DNA of 11,188 nucleotides from contig JAUWZL010000018.1 in the NCBI GenBank assembly GCA_030615305.1, positions 1-11,188 of the forward strand, written 5' to 3'. The position numbers were made by a program, and so were the translations under genes. This DNA is from Dehalococcoidia bacterium. GTDB taxonomy: Bacteria; Chloroflexota; Dehalococcoidia; Dehalococcoidales; JAUWZL01. This document shows positions 7,890 to 11,188 of this stretch, one piece after another. The first letter of the stretch is position 1. The number at the start of each line of letters is the position of its first letter. The notes below the pieces were generated by a model, which worked only from the letters and a program-made list of their open reading frames with translations, was not told the origin of the DNA and searched no databases.

Positions 7890-7948
7890 GCTAGATAGCT
7901 AATACTACTTACCTGGTCGCTTTAGTGTCAAGGTAAATGCTATCTAGC
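7890..7948 (-). promoter_or_regulatory. rny promoter candidate enclosed by 10-bp inverted repeats
   Basis: On the minus strand a TTGACA (7931-7926) is followed after 18 nt by TAGTAT (7907-7902, four of six bases as TATAAT), about 57 nt upstream of the rny start. The stretch is flanked by a perfect inverted repeat: GCTAGATAGC at 7948-7939, overlapping the recX stop, and its complement at 7899-7890. The repeats could fold the recX 3' end or form paired binding sites for a regulator. Both functions are inference. Confidence 0.45.
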
Positions 7949-8575
7949 CTTTTCCCCCTTTTCCTGCCACAACCGTTCTATAGTCCTGATTATTACCCCA
8001 TAGCCAAAGCCGCGACGCCTTAGGTATTCACCCAGGCGGTGGCGAAAGCTGTGATAGTCAGACAATGGCAAAGTGCGAGCCCTACTCGTTGCTGCTCGGT
8101 AGGCATTATCAGTATCATCAATAGTGCTCACCACCTGGTCAATAACCTCGCTGGGCACCCCTTTTTGCTTAAGCTCCAGCCTGGTTAGCCACTGGCTACG
8201 TGGGCTGAATGACTGGCGGTTGTCTTTCCAGAACTTAGCAAAAGCGGCATCATCTATCAATCCCTGCTCTTTTAGCTTTGAAAGCACCGCTTCTATACTA
8301 TCATCATCAAAGCCGCGCTGATGCAGCCGCTTTCTCATCTCGTACTCACTGCGGGGTCGGTAGCCAAGATACCTGGCAGCGGTATCAAGGCAACGGTGGA
8401 AATCCTGGCATCTGGTCAAGGCTTCAATCTGGCCAGCGGATAGTTCTTGCCCGACCTTTAGGCCCTCTTTTATGACCACCTCGGCATCAAGGCGAAAGGC
8501 AGGCTTGCCATCCAAGAATATATTTATTCGTTTACCACGACCCTGACTAATGCGCAGGGCAGTAATCTCGGCCAC
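7940..8575 (-). CDS. recX: Regulatory protein RecX
   Basis: A 211-residue, largely helical basic protein of RecX type. RecX binds RecA filaments and limits their activity. The three-helix repeats can be seen as RSEYEMRKRLHQRGF (75-89) with DDAAFAKFWKDNR (108-120), then TRLELKQKGVPSEVIDQVV (131-149), and GEYLRRRGFGYGVIIRTIE (182-200). The N-terminal ~60 residues are the usual beta-rich lead-in. The start is GTG at 8575, with AAGGGGG about 10 nt before it. It lies directly downstream of recA on the same strand, the classic recA-recX arrangement, but the two are separated by two stem-loops that probably reduce readthrough and keep RecX below RecA levels. Confidence 0.93.
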   Translation of the reverse strand: MAEITALRISQGRGKRINIFLDGKPAFRLDAEVVIKEGLKVGQELSAGQIEALTRCQDFHRCLDTAARYLGYRPRSEYEMRKRLHQRGFDDDSIEAVLSKLKEQGLIDDAAFAKFWKDNRQSFSPRSQWLTRLELKQKGVPSEVIDQVVSTIDDTDNAYRAATSRARTLPLSDYHSFRHRLGEYLRRRGFGYGVIIRTIERLWQEKGEKAR

Positions 8576-8602
8576 CGCTTACCAACCCCCTTCTAAACAA
8601 AC

Positions 8603-8628
8603 AGAGCTGAGGTAGCTACCTCAGCTCT
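8603..8628 (-). terminator. Perfect palindromic hairpin after recA, likely terminator or attenuator
   Basis: A perfect 26-bp palindrome (half-site AGAGCTGAGGTAG, centre 8615/8616) can form an 11-bp stem with an AGCT loop. In the leftward transcript it is followed by GTTTGTTT, a moderately U-rich tail, about 28 nt before the recX GTG. It is suited to terminate most recA transcripts while letting some continue into recX. This parallels the recA-recX hairpin known in E. coli, although the effect here is inferred. Confidence 0.65.
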
Positions 8629-8650
8629 TTCACGCCTATTTTTTATATCT

Positions 8651-8679
8651 ATTGACCCATCAGTAAGTGATGTGTCAAT
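8651..8679 (-). promoter_or_regulatory. Second stem-loop overlapping the recA stop codon
   Basis: Arms 8668-8679 and 8651-8662 pair over 12 positions with one mismatch around a 5-nt loop (8663-8667). In the leftward RNA the 5' arm contains the recA TGA (8677-8675), so terminating ribosomes would cover it. An A-rich stretch follows, not U, so it is not itself a standard terminator. It may protect the recA mRNA 3' end or influence the hairpin just downstream. Confidence 0.5.
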
Positions 8680-9682
8680 TGCTATTTCCATAGGTGGTGA
8701 CAGCTGAGGCCCTAACCTGTTGTTCAATCTCCTGAGCCAGCTCAGGATTTTCACTCAGGTACTTTTTGGCACTCTCTCTACCTTGCCCCAGGCGAATGTC
8801 ACCATATGAGAAAAAGGCACCAGCTTTCTTGATTAATCCCAGCCCGACACCTAAGTCAACGATGTTACCCTCTCGGCTTATTCCAGAGTCAAACATGATG
8901 TCAAACTCAGCGCTTCTGAATGGAGGTGCTACCTTGTTCTTGACTACCTTGGCTCTGACGCGAGTGCCAATAGCTATGTTCTCCTGCTTGATAGTCTCAA
9001 TCCGTCTTAAGTCTGTCCTTACCGAGCTATAGAATTTCAGTGCCCGGCCACCCGGTGTCACCTCTGGGTTACCGAAGATAATCCCCACCTTTTCCCTAAG
9101 CTGATTGATAAATACTACCGCAGTTCCTGACCGGCCAATAGCCGCCGCCAGCTTCCTCAGTGCCTGCGACATCAAGCGGGCCTGAAGACCAACATGGGCA
9201 TCTCCCATCTCACCTTCAATCTCAGCCCGGGGGACTAAGGCAGCCACGCTATCAATGACGATTACATCAACAGCGCCACTTCTAACCAGGGCTTCGGTAA
9301 TCTCCAGCGCCTCCTCGCCGGTATCCGGCTGGGAGATTAAAAGGTCATCCAGGTTGATGCCACAGTGAGCGGCATAGGTGGGGTCTAGGGCATGCTCTAC
9401 ATCAATATAGGCGGCGATACCCCCCTTTTTTTGGGCCTCGGCAATTATATGTTGGCCCAGGGTGGTCTTTCCTGACCCCTCAGGGCCAAATATTTCTGTA
9501 ATCCGCCCTCTGGGGATGCCACCCACACCTAGAGCTATGTCTAGTGCCAGTGAGCCACTGGGAATAGCCTCAACGGCTGGTCTTGAAGCCGCCTCTCGGA
9601 GCTTCATGATAGCGCCTTTACCGAACCGCTTTTCAATCCGCTCGCAGGCCAGTTCCAGTGCCTTCTCCTTCTCTGTGACCAT
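8675..9682 (-). CDS. recA: Recombinase RecA
   Basis: A 335-residue RecA. Its ATPase core has Walker [10 protein letters not shown] (66-74), Walker B VIVIDS (140-145), the L1 region [18 protein letters not shown] (156-173) and the L2 region with [20 protein letters not shown] (193-212). It forms filaments on single-stranded DNA, drives strand exchange and stimulates LexA self-cleavage. The C terminus is short (about 15-20 residues fewer than E. coli) and lacks a strongly acidic tail, which in E. coli tempers filament activity. ATG at 9682 has only AGG/GGCGA as a weak ribosome site. A promoter candidate lies so close that the leader would be about 7 nt. No recognisable LexA box of the GAAC-N4-GTTC type was seen upstream. 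Confidence 0.98.
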   Translation of the reverse strand: MVTEKEKALELACERIEKRFGKGAIMKLREAASRPAVEAIPSGSLALDIALGVGGIPRGRITEIFGPEGSGKTTLGQHIIAEAQKKGGIAAYIDVEHALDPTYAAHCGINLDDLLISQPDTGEEALEITEALVRSGAVDVIVIDSVAALVPRAEIEGEMGDAHVGLQARLMSQALRKLAAAIGRSGTAVVFINQLREKVGIIFGNPEVTPGGRALKFYSSVRTDLRRIETIKQENIAIGTRVRAKVVKNKVAPPFRSAEFDIMFDSGISREGNIVDLGVGLGLIKKAGAFFSYGDIRLGQGRESAKKYLSENPELAQEIEQQVRASAVTTYGNSN

Positions 9683-9696
9683 ATTCGCCTAAGCTC

Positions 9697-9725
9697 ATAA
9701 TAACATAATGGGGTAAACTAAACAA
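9697..9725 (-). promoter_or_regulatory. recA promoter candidate with a very short leader
   Basis: On the minus strand TTGTTT (9725-9720) and TATTAT (9702-9697) are separated by exactly 17 nt, a good sigma-70-type match. The -10 box ends 14 nt before the recA ATG. Transcription would then begin about 7 nt from the start codon, leaving a nearly leaderless mRNA with a weak Shine-Dalgarno. A promoter further upstream cannot be excluded. Confidence 0.5.
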
Positions 9726-9759
9726 GTTAAAACCTGGGTAGTGTATCAATTTGAAGTGC

Positions 9760-9844
9760 GTTAGGTTAACGTTAAATTACTGTTAAATTACTGTTAAATT
9801 ACTGCTAAACTACTGTTTAATTGCTGTTTAATTGCTGTTTAATA
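9760..9844. repeat. 11-bp tandem repeat array, about seven copies
   Basis: Units begin at 9771, 9782, 9793, 9804, 9815 and 9826. The first three are identical (GTTAAATTACT), the fourth is GCTAAACTACT, and the next two are identical (GTTTAATTGCT). A partial unit follows at 9837-9844, and a degenerate one (GTTAGGTTAAC) precedes at 9760-9770. The two sequence sub-types indicate successive duplication. The array lies between the leftward recA promoter candidate and the rightward promoter region of the small-gene/acetyltransferase pair. The 11-bp period places each TTAA-containing unit on nearly the same helix face, so it might act as a set of protein sites, an upstream promoter element or a flexible spacer. 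No coding sense was found. Confidence 0.85.
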
Positions 9845-9865
9845 CCCCAAAAGACAGTATATTAT

Positions 9866-9905
9866 TTGACACTAGGTCTTGACAAGTGGTAGTATAATAT
9901 ATAAC
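9866..9905 (+). promoter_or_regulatory. Promoter region for the small gene/acetyltransferase pair
   Basis: Two TTGACA hexamers (9866-9871 and 9879-9884) precede a perfect TATAAT (9893-9898) and a TATAAC (9900-9905). No pairing has an ideal 16-18 spacer: 21 and 8 nt for TATAAT, and 15 nt from the second TTGACA to TATAAC. The region is clearly promoter-like, but the exact elements in use cannot be fixed by reading. A start here would give a leader of about 100 nt before the 53-codon gene. Confidence 0.4.
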
Positions 9906-9953
9906 AAGTCTGAGACGGTTATTTCTATGAATTCAAACGGGCAGACAAGTGGT

Positions 9954-9966
9954 CTGGTAATACCAG
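9954..9966 (+). promoter_or_regulatory. Short inverted repeat, possible operator
   Basis: CTGGTAATACCAG is a perfect inverted repeat (6-bp arms, 1-nt centre) 42 nt upstream of the 53-codon gene and downstream of the promoter-like region. Immediately before it, GACAAGTGGT (9944-9953) repeats the sequence at 9881-9890, which overlaps the second TTGACA. Such pairs are typical of autoregulatory sites in toxin-antitoxin operons, but nothing here proves binding. Confidence 0.35.
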
Positions 9967-10008
9967 CTAGACTACTTTGTTAATTTAGGTAAGGAGGGGG
10001 GAATAGTA

Positions 10009-10170
10009 ATGGCACAGCCAATTGCAGCGACTCCTGTGTTAAAAGGGGAGGAAGCTGCCGAATTTATTAGCAAAGTCCATAGAAATGCAAAAAAACCAGT
10101 CCACCTAGTCCCTACTCCTAAATTAAAGAGGGCACAAGCATTTATAAAGAAACATGGTACAAACGAGTAG
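10009..10170 (+). CDS. Small 53-residue protein, candidate antitoxin or partner of the downstream acetyltransferase
   Basis: An open frame of 53 codons from ATG 10009 to TAG 10170. It is preceded by a strong AAGGAGG (9991-9997), which argues that it is translated. The product (MAQPIAATPVLKGEEAAEFI at its start) has a proline-bearing N terminus, then a short predicted helix (about 12-27), a VPTPKL turn (34-39), and a basic second helix (about 38-49, with several Lys/Arg). It has no obvious ribbon-helix-helix like the DUF1778 antitoxins usually paired with GNAT toxins. It overlaps the next gene by 17 nt in another frame, so the two are almost certainly co-expressed. I recognise the start pattern only loosely as a type seen in small accessory proteins. 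Function is unassigned; antitoxin is a contextual guess. Confidence 0.72.
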   Translation: MAQPIAATPVLKGEEAAEFISKVHRNAKKPVHLVPTPKLKRAQAFIKKHGTNE

Positions 10171-10705
10171 AAACTCCTTTCGTGATGGAGCTTGGGTACT
10201 AGAGAAAATTGAAGATTTAAATGTATGTAAAGCATTTGATTGCAATGATGATGACCTTAATGAGTATTTTCATGTAGATGTGTTCCTCCACAGAAAAGAG
10301 CTATTAACCCAAACATACTACTTATATTTATCTAAGTACCCCAAATTAATTCTTGCCCTATTAGATTTTTGTAACGATGCTGTACGACTTGCACAATACA
10401 AAGGAAAGGTTGATTTACCTGCTCGTAAACAATATGCTTCTCTTCCCGCTGTAAAATTAACTAGAATAGGTGTCAAAAAAGAAGTTCAGAGAATGCATAT
10501 CGGTACAAATGCATTAAATATGGTAAAAAAGTTCTTTCTCAAGGACAATCGCACAGGATGTAGGTTTATCACCGTTGATGCATATAACAATCCAGGAGTC
10601 ATTTATTTTTATCAAAAGAATGGATTTGCTCTCCTTACCAAAAAGGATATAAAGAGAAATACTCGGTCTTTGTTTTTTGACTTGAAGCGCCTCAAGGCTG
10701 ATTAA
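10154..10705 (+). CDS. GNAT-family N-acetyltransferase, candidate toxin of a two-gene module
   Basis: A 183-residue protein with the GNAT layout common in accessory acetyltransferases. The N-terminal FDCNDDDLNEYF (28-39) matches the F-x-C-x4-L lead-in of TacT/AtaT-like proteins. SLPAVKLTRIGV (96-107) is the core strand. QRMHIGT (112-118) lies at the acetyl-CoA pyrophosphate loop, FITVDAYNNPG (138-148) is motif B, and FYQKNGF (152-158) carries the usual catalytic-type tyrosine Y153. The Q/R-x-x-G-x-G/A signature is altered to Q-x-x-H-x-G, so its activity should be viewed with care. Only a weak AAAGAA precedes the ATG, which overlaps the upstream small gene by 17 nt, suggesting translational coupling. 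The gene is clearly AT-richer than recA or queD, a sign of transfer. It could be a tRNA-acetylating toxin or an ordinary acetyltransferase; the target is not deducible. Confidence 0.85.
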   Translation: MVQTSRNSFRDGAWVLEKIEDLNVCKAFDCNDDDLNEYFHVDVFLHRKELLTQTYYLYLSKYPKLILALLDFCNDAVRLAQYKGKVDLPARKQYASLPAVKLTRIGVKKEVQRMHIGTNALNMVKKFFLKDNRTGCRFITVDAYNNPGVIYFYQKNGFALLTKKDIKRNTRSLFFDLKRLKAD

Positions 10706-10715
10706 TTAATCAGCC
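10696..10715. terminator. Perfect 20-bp palindrome at the convergent gene ends
   Basis: GGCTGATTAATTAATCAGCC is a perfect palindrome centred at 10705/10706. It supplies the last codons and TAA of the acetyltransferase on the plus strand and the TAA (10704-10702) of the transposase remnant on the minus strand. It could form an 8-bp stem with a tetraloop in either transcript and serve as a bidirectional terminator, but neither side has a clear U-run. It could instead be a relic of an insertion junction. Confidence 0.4.
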
Positions 10716-10824
10716 CCACAATCTCTCCAACAGTCCAGATATGATTGCTAACACCCGCAGCCATCGCTGGTGTTACTCCTATAATGCTTTGGGCGGTAGC
10801 GTTTTGTGAGGTCTATGACTTTAC
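10702..10824 (-). pseudogene. Remnant of a DDE transposase C terminus, frameshifted
   Basis: On the minus strand a 36-codon open stretch (10812-10702) ends with IIGVTPAMAAGVSNHIW then TVGEIVGLIN and a stop. The VTPAMAAGV-x3-W-x4-IV-x-LI pattern is the C-terminal signature of a widespread IS1-like DDE transposase family, where it normally follows a RxHKTL motif. SHRPHKTLPPKAL is indeed found just upstream in another frame between two stops, so the remnant has at least one frameshift. Only about 40 codons survive, and they start directly after the queD stop. It is a scar of a past insertion rather than an active element. No terminal inverted repeats were identified. Confidence 0.65.
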
Positions 10825-11188
10825 CTACCCCTCCCTATACTCCACCCCACTCTCCGGGGACTCCCAGACCTCAACGCAGGAGAGGGAAACCGGAGTTCCT
10901 GTTAGTTCGGACTTCATTTCCTCATAGACTGTTGAGGCGATGTTCTCTGAAGATGGGTTTATCTTATCAAAGGGCGGTACATTATTGAGGCAGCTATGGT
11001 CAAACCGCTTAAGGATGGCCCTTAGCTTACTCTTTAGCTCGGCAAAGTCATAGGCCAGCCCAATGTCATCAACCTGGGAAGCCCTAACCTTGACCACCAC
11101 CCGAAAGCGGTGCCCGTGCAGCGTCTCACACTTGCCCTTATAGCCGCGAAGGGCATGGGCGGCGTCAAAGTGCTCTTCTACAGATATC
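10825..11188 (-). CDS. queD: 6-carboxy-5,6,7,8-tetrahydropterin synthase QueD (N terminus cut by window edge)
   Basis: The frame is open from the right edge to TAG at 10825 and lacks only a few N-terminal residues. It reads ISVEEHFDAAHALRGYKGKC, then ETLHGHRF, the zinc-site and catalytic-cysteine pattern of the PTPS/QueD family (His of AAH, Cys of GKC, and the two His of HGH). Later come AYDFAELKSKL and FDHSCLNN with the D-H catalytic pair, and VEVWESPESGVEY with the pterin-binding Glu. QueD converts 7,8-dihydroneopterin triphosphate to 6-carboxytetrahydropterin in queuosine/7-deazaguanine synthesis. GTG 11100 is internal, because conserved active-site residues lie before it. Neighbouring queuosine genes are not in the window; the space downstream is filled by a transposase remnant. 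Confidence 0.93.
   Translation of the reverse strand, partial: ISVEEHFDAAHALRGYKGKCETLHGHRFRVVVKVRASQVDDIGLAYDFAELKSKLRAILKRFDHSCLNNVPPFDKINPSSENIASTVYEEMKSELTGTPVSLSCVEVWESPESGVEYREG

Larger units (their letters stand above)
9683..10008. other. Divergent intergenic region between recA and the acetyltransferase module
   Basis: These 326 bases separate leftward recA from the rightward two-gene module. They hold the recA promoter candidate, the 11-bp repeat array, a promoter-like stretch, a repeated GACAAGTGGT, a small inverted repeat and the strong ribosome site of the 53-codon gene. One very short open frame (ATG 9927 to TAA 9983, 18 residues) lies in the leader without a convincing ribosome site. 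No RNA gene was recognised. Confidence 0.7.

Noticed and set aside
9760..9844. CRISPR-like array
   Set aside because: Units are 11 bp and directly adjacent with no spacers; it is a simple tandem repeat.
9879..9898. TTGACA and TATAAT as one promoter
   Set aside because: The two perfect hexamers are only 8 nt apart, too close for a standard promoter. They are reported only as part of a promoter-like region.
9683..9900. LexA/SOS box upstream of recA
   Set aside because: No GAAC-N4-GTTC, GTTC-N7-GTTC or CTG-N10-CAG site was recognised. A lineage-specific motif cannot be excluded.
9927..9983. 18-residue leader peptide frame
   Set aside because: No convincing ribosome site and no regulatory-codon bias or terminator arrangement; the short frame could easily arise by chance.
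9972..10235. 87-residue open frame on the minus strand opposite the small gene and acetyltransferase start
   Set aside because: It runs antisense to two better-supported genes, one with a strong ribosome site and the other with family motifs. It has no recognisable motif of its own.
10745..10988. Plus-strand open frames opposite the queD end and transposase remnant
   Set aside because: They are antisense to queD, whose active-site residues are intact, and they contain no family motif.

Overview
The window looks like a chromosomal segment of an uncultured anaerobic bacterium. The best guess is Chloroflexota, class Dehalococcoidia. This rests on gene content and protein style: a PlsY-type acyltransferase, RNase Y with a YmdB phosphodiesterase, and an FadF/EMO-like iron-sulfur membrane protein beside a thiolase and a DUF35 protein. 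It is inference, since no rRNA or other marker with taxonomic resolution is present.

Layout. Nearly everything from 9682 down to 1 reads leftward (minus strand) as one tightly packed run: recA, recX, rny (RNase Y), a ymdB-like phosphodiesterase, a PHP-domain phosphoesterase, plsY, a zinc-finger membrane protein, an NarI-like/4Fe-4S/CCG-domain electron-transfer protein, a thiolase, and the start of a DUF35 zinc-ribbon protein cut by the window edge. From ymdB onward the genes overlap or sit within about 25 nt of each other (TAGTG, TAATG and ATGA junctions), which indicates translational coupling. The larger gaps carry structured elements. Two hairpins lie between recA and recX. A promoter candidate framed by inverted repeats lies between recX and rny. 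A long stem lies between rny and ymdB.

Functionally the run divides into three parts: DNA repair (recA, recX); RNA and nucleotide turnover (rny, ymdB, PHP protein); and lipid or acyl-CoA metabolism (plsY for phosphatidate synthesis, then FadF-like protein, thiolase and DUF35 protein for beta-oxidation-type chemistry with electrons passed to the membrane quinone pool).

From 9683 to 10705 the character changes. The DNA becomes visibly AT-richer and transcription switches to the plus strand. An 11-bp tandem repeat array (about seven copies) lies between the putative recA promoter and a second promoter region. The latter leads to a 53-codon gene with a strong Shine-Dalgarno sequence that overlaps a GNAT acetyltransferase gene by 17 nt. 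This pair is a candidate toxin-antitoxin or protein-modification module and is the most interesting item here. It ends in a perfect 20-bp palindrome shared with the stop codon of a decayed transposase remnant on the minus strand, so the module sits in a mobile-element scar. Beyond that, on the minus strand, is queD (6-carboxytetrahydropterin synthase), complete except for a few N-terminal codons lost at the window edge.
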